Below, in pieces: positions 47,899-57,640 of a stretch of 64,000 nucleotides of DNA. The position numbers were made by a program, and so were the translations under genes. The stretch's first letter is position 1, and every line of letters begins with the position of its first letter. The DNA lies in NCBI GenBank assembly GCA_014238945.1, contig JABAAB010000078.1:21572-85571 (forward strand), given 5' to 3'. This DNA comes from Lysobacterales bacterium. Its GTDB lineage: Bacteria > Pseudomonadota > Gammaproteobacteria > Xanthomonadales > SZUA-36. A model generated the notes under the pieces. It was given only the letters and a program-made list of their open reading frames with translations, did no database searches and had not been told where the DNA came from.

Positions 47899-48651
47899 AT
47901 GGGAACATTTTCACGTCTACGTTATGTCATCACTGCAAACGTCAATTCACTGCTTGAAAAAGCCGAGGACCCGGAGAAACTGCTCAAGGCATTGATCCGC
48001 GAGATGGAAGACGCTGCGGAAGACGCACGTCTTGCCAGTGCAGACCTGCTTGGTGAACAGTCACATTTGCAAAGAATGAAACAAAATTTCGAACGCGAAA
48101 TTTCAGAATGGAAAGAACGTGCAGAAAAGGCTGTTACCACCCGCCGTGACGACCTTGCCAGGGCTGCCTTGAGAGCGAAATCGGAACTTGAGCAGGCACT
48201 ACGCTCCGGCATTAGTGAAAACGCAAATCTCGACGTCAGAATCGCCCAGCTCGAAACTGACATGCAAACACTCAAGAGCAAACTTGGCGAAGCCAAGCTC
48301 AGACTCAAGAGCATCCAGACCAGCAGGCAAACATCAGCCAAGGGACCCGCGGCAAACCTGGAACAATCTCTCTCACCCAGTGAACGTAAGATTCGTCGTG
48401 CCATGGGGCGCTTTGACAGGCTGCAGTCACAAGTGGAACGTCTTGAAGCACGGGTACGTTCTTACGAGTTTGGTGGTGCCCCGACCAGTAGCTGGGAAGC
48501 AGAGGAATTACCGGCTAACCCTGAGATTGAAGCCGAATTGGAGCAATTGAAAAAGCGCATTGCTCCTGAATCTACAACCGCTGCTGAATCCGAAGCGGTA
48601 GCAGTGGAGACAACAGACACAGAACAGGAGACCAATTCAAAATCCGGATAA
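47899..48651 (+). CDS. pspA: Phage-shock protein A (PspA/IM30 family)
   Basis: A 250-residue, almost entirely coiled-coil protein of the PspA/IM30/Vipp1 family. It has the amphipathic N-terminal helix (GTFSRLRYVITANVNSLLEKAEDPEKLLKALIREMEDA) followed by long helices with heptads to about residue 200 and a low-complexity Glu/Thr/Ala tail (about 215-250). PspA binds stressed inner membrane and restrains proton leakage. PspB, PspC and PspF are not adjacent, so it appears as a single-gene unit under a sigma-54 promoter. Confidence 0.92.
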   Translation: MGTFSRLRYVITANVNSLLEKAEDPEKLLKALIREMEDAAEDARLASADLLGEQSHLQRMKQNFEREISEWKERAEKAVTTRRDDLARAALRAKSELEQALRSGISENANLDVRIAQLETDMQTLKSKLGEAKLRLKSIQTSRQTSAKGPAANLEQSLSPSERKIRRAMGRFDRLQSQVERLEARVRSYEFGGAPTSSWEAEELPANPEIEAELEQLKKRIAPESTTAAESEAVAVETTDTEQETNSKSG

Positions 48652-48774
48652 TGGACTCCTCGGCTCGGAAACCGGAAAGGTATCCCGGGGCCGCGAATAG
48701 CGGAACCCGGGACCTTCCGACGTTTGCACAGTGTAGTAGTAGTGCAACTATTTCAGATAGTGACAGCGTCAGTA

Positions 48775-48872
48775 GGTTCCCGCTTTCGCGGGAATGACGT
48801 TCAAGAGGGGTTCCCGCCTGCGCGGGAATGACGTTCAAGAGGGGTTCCTGCCTGCGCGGGAAAGACGTTCAA
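48775..48872. repeat. Three tandem 34-bp palindromic repeats
   Basis: Copies start at 48775, 48809 and 48843, exactly 34 bases apart. Each carries an inverted repeat (TTCCCGC then GCGGGAA with a 4-base loop) followed by TGACGTTCAAGAG. They resemble the REP-like repeats scattered in gammaproteobacterial intergenic regions. The last copy runs into the stop codon of the MATE gene (48869-48871). Copies differ by one to three bases; the third has TTCCTGCC and GGGAAAG. No unique spacers occur, so this is not a CRISPR array. Confidence 0.85.
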
Positions 48873-50254
48873 CAATCAGCAGTCCCTTCATCTTCCATCC
48901 TGGTCAAATTGCCACTTTTGTGCAGAAAGCGGCCCAACAACAGCACGGCGCCTACTGACAGGCCCGCAATCATGCCGATCCACATACCGGCAGGACCCAT
49001 ACCCCGGTTGAATGTCAGGTAGTAGCCAAGACTCAGGCCGGTCAACAGGTAGGCCACGATATTGATATACATCGGTACCAGTGTATCTTTCAATCCACGC
49101 AATGCTCCCGCCGCACATATCTGGATACCATCGGCGTATTGGAAGATGGCAGAAAAGAATAAAAGACCCACAGCAATAGAGGTAATGGCTTCGTCACTGG
49201 TATAAATACCTACGATGAATTCCGGGAAAAACAGCATCGTAGATGCGCTCAGCGTTTGCGTAAGCAGTGTGATGCTCAGACCGATCAGACCGGCATAACG
49301 CGCCGCGTGGGGATCACCCCGCCCCAGTGCATTACCCACCCGTGTCGTCACCGCGCTGGCCAGACCCAGTGGAATCATGAACAGCAAGGCGGAATAGTTG
49401 ATCGCTATCAGGTGTGCCGACGCCTGCAATGGCCCCAAACGGGCAATCAGCAGAGCGGCAGCAATGAACAGACTGCCTTCCACAAAAATGGCCATGGCGA
49501 TTGGCAGACCCAGTCTGAACAGATTCCTGATCTGCTCTGCCTGAGGCCAGTCCCAATGTCTGAACAACTCAAAGTCCCGAAAGTGGGCATGGGTTCTTAC
49601 ATACTGGAATATAACCAGTAGCTGTAACCAGATGACGATGGACGTCGCATATCCGCAACCCCGGGCACCCAAAACCGGCAGCCCCAGCTTGCCAAACATC
49701 AATATATAATTCAGTGGAATGTTTAAAGCCACCCCCATCAGGCCAATATACATGGTTGGCCGGGTGTTACCGCTGCCCTCACTGAAAAACCGCAGCAGCA
49801 GCAACAGGCAGATGGCCGGCACACCCCAGGACAGCGCCTGCAGGTATTCTCCCGCGGTTGGGATAATGACCGGGTCAACTCCGATCAGGTGCAACAATTG
49901 CTCACCGTAAATCAGCAATGATGTATAGGGTATCGTCATGGCAAGGGCTATCCAAAAGCCCTGCCGGGTAGCTGCTCCCGCCGCGGGGCGATCACCGGAG
50001 CCATCCAATTGCGCTACGACCGGTTGCAGGGCCATGATCAGACCCAGCGTAAACATCAGCGCCGCGGACCATATGGCACCTCCGGTGGCGATCGCCGACA
50101 GCGCAATTTCCTTTTGCGGCAAGCGGCCAGCCATCAGCGTGTCGATGAAATTCATGCCAAAACCGGCCACCAGCCCAACCATCACAGGAAGAGCCAATTG
50201 CAGGGTTCGAATGATTTCAGCTAAATGATTTTTATGTGTGCTTACGCTGCTCAT
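48869..50254 (-). CDS. norM: MATE-family multidrug/Na+ efflux pump
   Basis: A 461-residue membrane protein with 12 helices of the MATE family, which exports organic cations and drugs in exchange for Na+ or H+. Family motifs include MVGLVAGFGMNFIDTLMAGRLPQKEIALSAIATG (about 22-55) and the second-half copy around LGLASAVTTRVGNALGRGDPHAARYAG (about 290-316). The NorM-type branch is inferred from length and motifs. Its stop codon is inside the last of the three tandem palindromic repeats. Confidence 0.88.
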   Translation of the reverse strand: MSSVSTHKNHLAEIIRTLQLALPVMVGLVAGFGMNFIDTLMAGRLPQKEIALSAIATGGAIWSAALMFTLGLIMALQPVVAQLDGSGDRPAAGAATRQGFWIALAMTIPYTSLLIYGEQLLHLIGVDPVIIPTAGEYLQALSWGVPAICLLLLLRFFSEGSGNTRPTMYIGLMGVALNIPLNYILMFGKLGLPVLGARGCGYATSIVIWLQLLVIFQYVRTHAHFRDFELFRHWDWPQAEQIRNLFRLGLPIAMAIFVEGSLFIAAALLIARLGPLQASAHLIAINYSALLFMIPLGLASAVTTRVGNALGRGDPHAARYAGLIGLSITLLTQTLSASTMLFFPEFIVGIYTSDEAITSIAVGLLFFSAIFQYADGIQICAAGALRGLKDTLVPMYINIVAYLLTGLSLGYYLTFNRGMGPAGMWIGMIAGLSVGAVLLLGRFLHKSGNLTRMEDEGTADC

Positions 50255-50332
50255 TGGCTACAATCGATTTGAAGGCTGCATTGTAGATTAATAACTGGTC
50301 GAGTGTTTCGATCGGGGCAGAGGTAAATCGAA

Positions 50333-51475
50333 ATGAATTCCGAACAGATGGCGGCGGCCGAATCGTTGCCCGAGAGCCAGCCCATGGCAACGACAGGAAA
50401 TCCGTCATTTACGCTGGCCGAAAAAAAGCTGGCCGGCTCGGCTCAGTGCCTGAACTGCGGCACGGAACTCAAGGGACCGTTCTGTTATTACTGCGGTCAG
50501 CCAGACCGCAATCTGATGCGTTTTTTCCCAGCCCTGGTCAGGGACCTGCTGGAGGATTTCCTCGATCTGGATTCGCGCTTTATGCGCACACTCAAGCCGT
50601 TGCTGTTCAAACCCGGCAAACTGACCCGGGATTATATGACCGGTCGGCGCTCCAGATATACACCGCCGATGCGTCTTTATCTCTTCTCCAGCATCCTGTT
50701 TTTTATTCTGGCTTCTTTTCTCTCTAACCAGGCCATCATCATTACCCCGGATGCCCAGACCGGCTCGTTCATTGATCCCGATGACGTGCAGCAAATCGTG
50801 GAGTCGAATCCGGGTCTGCAGGCAGAAGATCTGAACCGGAAGATCCAGCAAGCTATTGAGCAGGAAGAACAACGGCGTGAAACTGACCCGGACAACGGCG
50901 AAAGTACCCCACGTATTCAATTTAACAGTGAACCCTGGGACCGTGAAACCAATCCCCTGATCATTCCAATGTTACCGAAATCGATCAATGGCTGGCTCAA
51001 TGATGAAATAGAAAAATCACCGGAAAAACAGGACCGGATAGAGGAAAATCCCGACTTGATTGTCGACAAAGTTTTTGACCTGGCTCCCGGGACGATGTTT
51101 ATCCTTTTGCCTATCGCGGCGCTAATCCTGAAACTGTGGTATCTGTTCGCGAAGCGTTATTACGTAGAGCACCTGATCCATTCTCTGCACAACCATGCAT
51201 TCATTTTTACCAGCCTGATCCTGATGTTGCTGCTAAACGAGGTCGGTGACCTGCTGGGGTCTCGCGGCTACAAGGACCTGAGGGATTACTCGGAATGGCT
51301 TATTGCCGCGATCGGTATCTGGATACCGATTTACCTGTTTATTTCACTTCGGGTTGTTTATCAGCAAAACTGGTTCATGACGATTGCAAAATGTGGCTTG
51401 ATCGGCATCAGCTACCTGACCCTGCTGATCGTGATCACCACCGCTGTCGCGCTGACCAGCTTTGTCCTGCTGTAG
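50333..51475 (+). CDS. DUF3667 domain membrane protein
   Basis: A 380-residue protein with an N-terminal zinc ribbon (CLNCGTELKGPFCYYCGQ, about 39-56) and a DUF3667 region (DLLEDFLDLDSRFMRTLKPLLFKPGKLTRDYMTGRRSRYTPPMRLYLFSSILFFIL, about 79-134). About four further helices follow. The middle section (about 150-245) is acidic and probably periplasmic. DUF3667 proteins are common and uncharacterised. The start has a reasonable ribosome-binding site (AGAGGT). Confidence 0.85.
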   Translation: MNSEQMAAAESLPESQPMATTGNPSFTLAEKKLAGSAQCLNCGTELKGPFCYYCGQPDRNLMRFFPALVRDLLEDFLDLDSRFMRTLKPLLFKPGKLTRDYMTGRRSRYTPPMRLYLFSSILFFILASFLSNQAIIITPDAQTGSFIDPDDVQQIVESNPGLQAEDLNRKIQQAIEQEEQRRETDPDNGESTPRIQFNSEPWDRETNPLIIPMLPKSINGWLNDEIEKSPEKQDRIEENPDLIVDKVFDLAPGTMFILLPIAALILKLWYLFAKRYYVEHLIHSLHNHAFIFTSLILMLLLNEVGDLLGSRGYKDLRDYSEWLIAAIGIWIPIYLFISLRVVYQQNWFMTIAKCGLIGISYLTLLIVITTAVALTSFVLL

Positions 51476-51514
51476 TCAGCTGCAACAGGACCACGGCATA
51501 ATGCCCAGGGATGG

Positions 51515-52879
51515 TCAGCCATAACGCTGGCAAAGATAACGGAACGTTGCCCGTAACCCAAGGGCTTCACCACCCGCCGGTCTGCCGGACCGGGTGGTCT
51601 GGTTCCAGGCAAATGTGTCGATGTGAACCCAGTCCGTTTCGGAACTAACAAAATACTCCAGAAACAGGGCAGCGGTGATGCAGCCACCATAACTGGTCTT
51701 GCCGATATTGCTCAGATCCGCAATCGGGCTCTTGATCGACTCGCGATAAGGCTGGTAGAGCGGTAACACCCACAGCGGGTCTTCCTCCAACTCACCTGCT
51801 GCAACAAGATCCCAGGCAACGGAAACGTCATTACTGAACACCGGTGGCAGATCGGCTCCCATTGCGACCCGGGCGGCACCGGTCAGGGTTGCAAAATCAA
51901 TGACCAGATCCGGTTCATGCTCACAGGCAAGGGCCAGGGCATCGGCCAGTACCACCCGGCCTTCCGCGTCGGTGTTACCAATTTCGACGCTCAGTCCCTT
52001 GCGGGTTGCAATCACATCGCCGGGCCGATAAGCATTACCAGAAACCGAATTCTCTACTGCGGGTATCAGGACCAGCAAACGCACCGGCAATCGCTGCTTG
52101 ATGATCAGGCCGGCCAGCGCCAGCACGTGTGCCGCACCCCCCATATCCTTTTTCATCAATCTCATGCCGGCAGAAGGCTTCAAATCCAGTCCCCCGGTAT
52201 CAAAACATACCCCCTTGCCACACAGCGCCAGCAATGGATGATGGTCATCACCCCACTCCATTTTCAACAAACGTGGTTCACGATCCGAGGCTCTGCCCAC
52301 GGCATGGATGGCCGGGAAATTTTCTGTCAGCAGATCCTCACCCTGAACCACTGATACGCGGGCGCCAAACCGGTCTGCTTGCCGGTGCATAACGTCGGCA
52401 AGTTGTGCCGGACCCAGGTCCTCGGTGGGCGTATTGACCAGGTCACGCACCAGTGTCTGGGCAGCCAGCAGGTCGTTGGTTTTGCCGGCTATATCTTCGT
52501 GCAGAGCCAAAAGGGGCGTTTTCCTGGGTTTTTTTCTGTACCTGCCGAACCGGTAACAGGCGAGACCCCAGCCCAGGCTGGCCTGCAGACGCTGTTCGGG
52601 CGTCCAGTCGGAAACCAGGCGATAGTTACCAAGCGCCAGTTTTCCCACCAGGGGCGACAACTGGTAAAGCCAACCTTCTGATGCCATACCAAAAAGATAG
52701 CCCTGCAGATTGCCTCCGGGGCCTGGCAAGCCACAGAGGTGACCCGGCTTCGGCTTGAATCCAGCCTCTTTCACCCAATTTCGGTGGTGCCCGGGTGCGT
52801 CTTTCAGCCACTGCTCAAAACTGCTGGCATGCATAGGGTACAGTGGAATGGCGGATTGACTTTCGGTTGTATAGCTCAT
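51515..52879 (-). CDS. M17 leucyl aminopeptidase family protein
   Basis: A 454-residue cytosolic aminopeptidase with two metal ions. Landmarks of the M17 family are CGKGVCFDTGGLDLKPSAGMRLMKKDMGGA (about 245-274) and NTDAEGRVVLADALALA (about 327-343), containing the zinc-binding Asp and Glu. It is shorter than E. coli PepA (503) and closer to PepB-like enzymes. The start has AGGGATTC upstream. Typical role is release of N-terminal residues from peptides. Confidence 0.9.
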   Translation of the reverse strand: MSYTTESQSAIPLYPMHASSFEQWLKDAPGHHRNWVKEAGFKPKPGHLCGLPGPGGNLQGYLFGMASEGWLYQLSPLVGKLALGNYRLVSDWTPEQRLQASLGWGLACYRFGRYRKKPRKTPLLALHEDIAGKTNDLLAAQTLVRDLVNTPTEDLGPAQLADVMHRQADRFGARVSVVQGEDLLTENFPAIHAVGRASDREPRLLKMEWGDDHHPLLALCGKGVCFDTGGLDLKPSAGMRLMKKDMGGAAHVLALAGLIIKQRLPVRLLVLIPAVENSVSGNAYRPGDVIATRKGLSVEIGNTDAEGRVVLADALALACEHEPDLVIDFATLTGAARVAMGADLPPVFSNDVSVAWDLVAAGELEEDPLWVLPLYQPYRESIKSPIADLSNIGKTSYGGCITAALFLEYFVSSETDWVHIDTFAWNQTTRSGRPAGGEALGLRATFRYLCQRYG

Positions 52880-52971
52880 GGCAGAATCCCTGTTCGAACC
52901 AGCGGTCAGTGTATGCGATACACCGACTAGCGAAAAGTATCAAATCAGCCCCGGTGTCTATTCAGGCAGCG

Positions 52972-54327
52972 TTATTCGACCCGGGCAATATAGGCCCTTC
53001 CGTTGCGTCTGATCTGCAGCAATATTCCCCGGTGTGTCAGTTCCAGTGCCTGGGTAAAATCCGCCAGGTTGTTTATCTGTTGACGGTTAACACCGGTGAC
53101 GATGTCGCCCTCAGCCAAACCCTCGTAAGCAAGCCGGCTGCGGGGATCAAGTTCCTCCAGCAACACACCGGACTGGTTTTCCTGTTTCTGACGGGCATTC
53201 AACTCGGTGAATCGTGCCCCCTTCAAGCGGGAATCGAGTTCCTCACCGTCCAACACCGGTACGGACCGGATGACCAGTTGCGCACTGCGGTCCGTACCGT
53301 CGCGCAGGTATTCGATACCCAGCTTGTCACCCAGCGCAAGCCGGCCTTCAGCATTGTGATAATCCTGGGCGCTGACGATGGGGCGACCACCCACTTCCAC
53401 GATGACGTCCCCGGGTCTCAGACCCGCGTCAGCCGCAGCAGAACCGGAGGCAACCTCTGCCACCAGCACACCCACTCCCGCGTCAACCGCAAAGGCTCCC
53501 GCCAGTTCCGGAGTCAGGTCCTGTACAAATAAACCGAGTGTCCCACGCCGCATCTCACCATGGCGTATCAACTGGTCCATCACATAGCGGGCCATGGATG
53601 AAGGAATCGCGAAACCGATACCCACGTTACCGCCACTTGGAGTGAATATGGCACTGTTGATACCCACCAGTTCACCACGCAAATTGATCAGTGCCCCACC
53701 GGAATTACCGGGGTTAATGGATGCGTCAGTCTGGATAAAATTCTGGTATTCCAAACCACGCAAACCGGTTCTCCCCAGGGCACTGACAATACCGGATGTA
53801 ACCGTCTGGCCGAGACCGAAAGGATTACCCACCGCAACCACAAAATCACCCACTTGCAACGGGTCCGAGTCGGCCAGTTGCAGGGCGGTAAGACTTTGTG
53901 CAGGAATCTGGATGACCGCCAGGTCCGTGTCCGGGTCGGTTCCGATCAGCTTTGCTTCCAGGCTGCGGCCATCCTTGAGACCGACCGCGATTTCATCCGC
54001 ACGGGCAATAACATGATTGTTGGTCAGCACATAGCCCTTTGCCGCATCAACGATGACACCCGAACCAAGGCTTTGAGAAACCCGTTCCCTGGGGGCATCC
54101 GGCACATTGAAAAAGCGTCTGAAAACCGGGTCATCCAGCAGTGGGCTACGCACACGTACACGGGTTTGCGTGTAGATGTTGACCACCGATGGTGTCACGT
54201 CCCTCAGCACAGGAGCGAGTGAAGGCAACGGTTGACCATCTACGGCCACCGGCAACGCGGCCACCACCGGGGACCACCCCGATAGCAGATATAAAGTTAC
54301 TAGTATTCCCCGAAATAGTGATTTCAT
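52972..54327 (-). CDS. degQ: DegQ/HtrA-type periplasmic serine protease
   Basis: A 451-residue S1C protease and chaperone of the envelope. The ATG at 54327 gives a signal peptide of about 23 residues. The catalytic triad is intact: His105 (TNNHVI), Asp135 (TDLAVI) and Ser209 (NPGNSGG). Two PDZ domains follow at about 265-355 and 375-450, the arrangement of DegQ/DegP rather than single-PDZ DegS. The DegP-specific long loop LA is short, which favours DegQ. Confidence 0.92.
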   Translation of the reverse strand: MKSLFRGILVTLYLLSGWSPVVAALPVAVDGQPLPSLAPVLRDVTPSVVNIYTQTRVRVRSPLLDDPVFRRFFNVPDAPRERVSQSLGSGVIVDAAKGYVLTNNHVIARADEIAVGLKDGRSLEAKLIGTDPDTDLAVIQIPAQSLTALQLADSDPLQVGDFVVAVGNPFGLGQTVTSGIVSALGRTGLRGLEYQNFIQTDASINPGNSGGALINLRGELVGINSAIFTPSGGNVGIGFAIPSSMARYVMDQLIRHGEMRRGTLGLFVQDLTPELAGAFAVDAGVGVLVAEVASGSAAADAGLRPGDVIVEVGGRPIVSAQDYHNAEGRLALGDKLGIEYLRDGTDRSAQLVIRSVPVLDGEELDSRLKGARFTELNARQKQENQSGVLLEELDPRSRLAYEGLAEGDIVTGVNRQQINNLADFTQALELTHRGILLQIRRNGRAYIARVE

Positions 54328-54542
54328 GTTCACATCCAAATAATCATCGCATCTGTGACAACACGACACGCCGGGAGGTTCTCAACACGCTCTGAATCCC
54401 TACACAGGCAAATTTTCGCTTGCGATTGCGTGAAAAACATTATATACAGCTATCAAAAGCAATTAGACACAAGATGTTATGCCAGTGATTCAATGGGGAT
54501 AAATCCGGTTTTACCACGAATACTGATCCGAAAAGCGAAGGT

Positions 54543-55151
54543 ATGAATTTACATCAGCAGGTTCTACGCACAGACGTATCCGGAATGCCCCTGGAGTGGA
54601 TCGGATACCAGGACGCTGTCAGGTTAATCTCGCTTGACCAGGTTTGTTACGCGCTGGGCAAAACCCTCTACCATATTCATGGTGGCCTCAATGCTGTCAG
54701 CGGTTGCCAAAGCGTGGTCAGTGTCAACGCCATCATTGCGACCGTAGGCCACCACCCACACAAATACCTGTTTGCAGATTCCTATATTCCTCCCCTGAGC
54801 AACAAGGCCCTGTTCCGGAGGGACCAGAGCCTGTGTCTGTATTGTGGTCAGAAATTCCCCAACTACATGCTTTCCAGGGACCATGTTCACCCCTTGAGCC
54901 AGGGTGGAAAAGATCGATGGGTCAATGTGGTTACCGCATGCAAGCGTTGTAATAATCACAAGGCCGGTCGTACCCCCGAACAGGCCGGTATGGAATTGCT
55001 GGCGATTCCTTTTTGCCCTACCCACGCAGAATATGTCTACCTGCAGGGCCGGCGGATCCTGGCGGACCAGATGGAGTTTTTGCTGGCACATTTTCCACGT
55101 AACAGTATCCTGCGTAAGCGGGTGGAAGGAGGCCAGTCACTGCTGAGTTAG
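54543..55151 (+). CDS. HNH endonuclease family protein
   Basis: A 202-residue protein with an HNH domain at about residues 95-145: CLYCG (zinc Cys pair), SRDHVHPLSQGG (HNH His), NVVTACKRCNNHKAGRTPEQAG (second Cys pair and Asn/His). The N-terminal 90 residues are family-specific and unassigned. HNH proteins of this layout occur widely in gammaproteobacteria and cyanobacteria as stand-alone genes; whether it is an active nuclease in repair or defence is unclear. It starts with GAAGG upstream and lies 13 bases before a DNA exonuclease gene. Confidence 0.85.
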   Translation: MNLHQQVLRTDVSGMPLEWIGYQDAVRLISLDQVCYALGKTLYHIHGGLNAVSGCQSVVSVNAIIATVGHHPHKYLFADSYIPPLSNKALFRRDQSLCLYCGQKFPNYMLSRDHVHPLSQGGKDRWVNVVTACKRCNNHKAGRTPEQAGMELLAIPFCPTHAEYVYLQGRRILADQMEFLLAHFPRNSILRKRVEGGQSLLS

Positions 55152-55164
55152 TGCCAACCTGAGC

Positions 55165-56052
55165 ATGAATTTGCAACCCGTTTATCTCGTCGATGCCAGT
55201 ATTTACATATTCCGTGCGTGGTTTTCCATATCGGATGAGTTCTCAAATACGGCCGGAGAACCCACCAACGCCGTGTACGGCTTCACCGGCTTCCTGTGCA
55301 GCCTGCTCGAACAGACCGGCGCCCAGCACATAGGCGTGGCGTTTGACGAATCCCTTGCAAGCAGCTACCGCAATGAAATTTACCCCGAGTACAAGGCCAA
55401 TCGTGATCCTGCTCCGGAGGAATTGAAACGCCAGTTCAAATGGGCCCGTGCAATGGCGGAAAGCATGGGATTGAGTTGCTTTGCCGACCCAAGATACGAG
55501 GCCGATGACCTGATTGGAACCCTGGCAAGCCATTGGCGGGAGCGCGGACACCCGATCTGCCTGATAACCAGTGACAAGGACCTCGCCCAACTGGTGGACA
55601 AAAATGATACCTGGTGGGATTTCACCCGCAACCGCAAGCTTGGCCGTGCCAAGATCAAGGAAAAGTTCGGTGTTTTTCCTGAGCAGATCGCCGATTACCT
55701 GGCCCTGACCGGTGACAGTGTGGACAACATTCCCGGAGTACCGGGTGTGGGGCCGAAATCTGCTTCCGCCCTGTTGTCTCATTTCGGTGACCTGGATGCG
55801 ATGTGGGAACGGCTTGAAGAAGTTCAGCACCTGAGTATCCGTGGCGCCAAATCGCTGCATAAGAAACTGGATGACAACCGCGATGCAGCAGACCTGGCAC
55901 GACGTCTGACCCTTATAGAAACCGAAGTCCCTTCGGCACTTGAGGACCCCGGAATAACTCGTGGAGAACTCGACGAAGCCCGTCTTAATCGTCTGTTCGA
56001 TGAAATGGAGTTCGGGCAGATGCTCAGGCAGCGCTGTCTGAGAACCGCTTAG
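55165..56052 (+). CDS. 5'-3' exonuclease (ExoIX/Xni-like)
   Basis: A 295-residue flap/5' exonuclease of the Pol I N-terminal family. Conserved parts are VYLVDASIYIFRAWFS (metal-binding Asp), IGVAFDESLASSYRNEIYPEYKANR, DRYEADDLIGTLA-like segment and the helix-3-turn-helix LTGDSVDNIPGVPGVGPKSASALL (about 177-200). It is a stand-alone protein like E. coli Xni (about 251) but longer. It sits 13 bases after the HNH gene, a possible two-gene DNA-processing unit. Confidence 0.9.
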   Translation: MNLQPVYLVDASIYIFRAWFSISDEFSNTAGEPTNAVYGFTGFLCSLLEQTGAQHIGVAFDESLASSYRNEIYPEYKANRDPAPEELKRQFKWARAMAESMGLSCFADPRYEADDLIGTLASHWRERGHPICLITSDKDLAQLVDKNDTWWDFTRNRKLGRAKIKEKFGVFPEQIADYLALTGDSVDNIPGVPGVGPKSASALLSHFGDLDAMWERLEEVQHLSIRGAKSLHKKLDDNRDAADLARRLTLIETEVPSALEDPGITRGELDEARLNRLFDEMEFGQMLRQRCLRTA

Positions 56053-56123
56053 CGAGCCTGCTATTTCGGCCGTCGGTAGCTGGCCTCAAAACATATACAA
56101 CGAGCAGTTCAGCAATTCGCGAG

Positions 56124-57515
56124 CTAGTTGTCTTTCTTTTGCGCAGCTTTATCTCGCTCCGCCTGGTTGAACTTTTCCTGGTTTTCCAGGAATTTTTGCA
56201 TGTCCGGTGGCACCAGGTCAGCGCTTGAGTCCAGTGGTGTTTGCATAACGGTGACCGGTTTCGGTGCTGCACCGGTGTCCATCCATTGACTGTTGGCAAA
56301 ATAGAAAAAATCATCGCCCAGCAGGGTACCGTAGCTGGGGTAGTCAAATTCCGGCTGGGCTACAGCCAGGGGTCTGACCCCCACAACCTGGGTGCCGGAT
56401 GAGTCAAGCTGCAGACGCATAACCCGCTGAGGTTGAATCCCGTTCTGGATTACGATGAGATGGTTCTGCCACAGGTATAATCCATCGATGCCACCAAGAT
56501 TCAGTGTTTCGGGCACACCGAGCCTGTTGGCTCGTTCTGCGACCAGGTCCACGACCATGATTCCCATCTCCCGGTCTGCCAGGTAAAAAATCCGCCCATC
56601 CGGCTGCATGGCGATACCGCGCATGCTGATCATGTCCTTGAATGAGATCAGTGCGTGTAATTTCCGCTCGTTGAGGATTTTACGATAAACAATGGGCAGG
56701 GCCCGGTCGACGATCAGGATATCGCCGTTGGCATTCTGTGCCATGCTGCCCAGGCTATGCTGCAGCCCGTCGACCGGTACCGGGTGACGACGCACCAGTT
56801 CCAATGATTCAAGCTCAAATTCAAACAGGGCTGAACGGCCCTTGTCGATCACGTCATAACGAGCGAACTTCCGTGAGGCTGCACTGGTGACCCATAATCG
56901 GTTACGTGGCTGGTCGACCAGTATATCGAATACTGCCCACATGCCGTTCTGGTTACTGGCCCTGAGTAGTTCACTGACCTGTCCATCCTTGCCCACCGCC
57001 AGAATCTGGCCTTCGACCACGGTTCCGACCAGGAATTTTTGCCTGCTCTCATCCCATTCAATGGTTTCTGGCATCAATAACTCGTCGGGCAGAGTAAACA
57101 CCGGCTCAGATTCTCCTACCGGTTGCCCTGACATCATCATCAGGTCATTGACATAGCCAAATACCTGGGTATCGCGCAGGTTCATGGTTTTATCAGTGCT
57201 GGTGAAATCGTAGGCGAGGCCCTGCTGCTGCATACGCAACATCACTTCATAGGCCTGGGATTTTTCATCCAGCAATGCGTAAGCGATGACCAACTGGAAC
57301 ATGTACTCGCTGTTATAGGGCCGCAACTGGTGCAATCTTTGCAAGCATCGACGAAAGGTCAGGTAATCCTTCGCAGCAAAGGCTTCATTGGTTTTGACCA
57401 GCAATTCCGGAACATTGTCCGGCAGGGGCACAGGCGCTGCGGTCTGTGCTGCCAACGGCACAGCCGTCATCGTCAGGCAAAGCGTCAACACCAGTGTGTA
57501 TATTGATTTATTCAA
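56124..57515 (-). CDS. Secreted beta-propeller-like protein with N-terminal helical repeat
   Basis: A 463-residue protein that starts with TTG, supported by AAGGA eight bases upstream. A signal peptide ends near residue 23 (LAAQT). Residues about 35-115 are helical and TPR-like (LLVKTNEAFAAKDYLTFRRCLQRLHQLRPYN). About 130-415 is a beta-propeller of the SMP-30/gluconolactonase or NHL kind, with repeated blades such as LIVQPDGRIFYLADREMGIMVVDLVAERA-like strands. No enzyme motif is clear. The C-terminus is charged. Function unknown; probably periplasmic. Confidence 0.6.
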   Translation of the reverse strand: MNKSIYTLVLTLCLTMTAVPLAAQTAAPVPLPDNVPELLVKTNEAFAAKDYLTFRRCLQRLHQLRPYNSEYMFQLVIAYALLDEKSQAYEVMLRMQQQGLAYDFTSTDKTMNLRDTQVFGYVNDLMMMSGQPVGESEPVFTLPDELLMPETIEWDESRQKFLVGTVVEGQILAVGKDGQVSELLRASNQNGMWAVFDILVDQPRNRLWVTSAASRKFARYDVIDKGRSALFEFELESLELVRRHPVPVDGLQHSLGSMAQNANGDILIVDRALPIVYRKILNERKLHALISFKDMISMRGIAMQPDGRIFYLADREMGIMVVDLVAERANRLGVPETLNLGGIDGLYLWQNHLIVIQNGIQPQRVMRLQLDSSGTQVVGVRPLAVAQPEFDYPSYGTLLGDDFFYFANSQWMDTGAAPKPVTVMQTPLDSSADLVPPDMQKFLENQEKFNQAERDKAAQKKDN

Positions 57516-57640
57516 AATAATTGTCCTTCCAAATGCGCTGTTTTGAACAGCCTAACAGGTATTGGTTCCATCTTTTATCTGGCCCCGCAACAGACGCAAC
57601 GATACAATCGGCGCAGTTTACCAGAGCGGCGGGTGGTCCT

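Noticed and set aside
48775..48872. CRISPR array
   Set aside because: The units are contiguous 34-bp tandem copies with an internal palindrome and no unique spacers; no cas genes are nearby.
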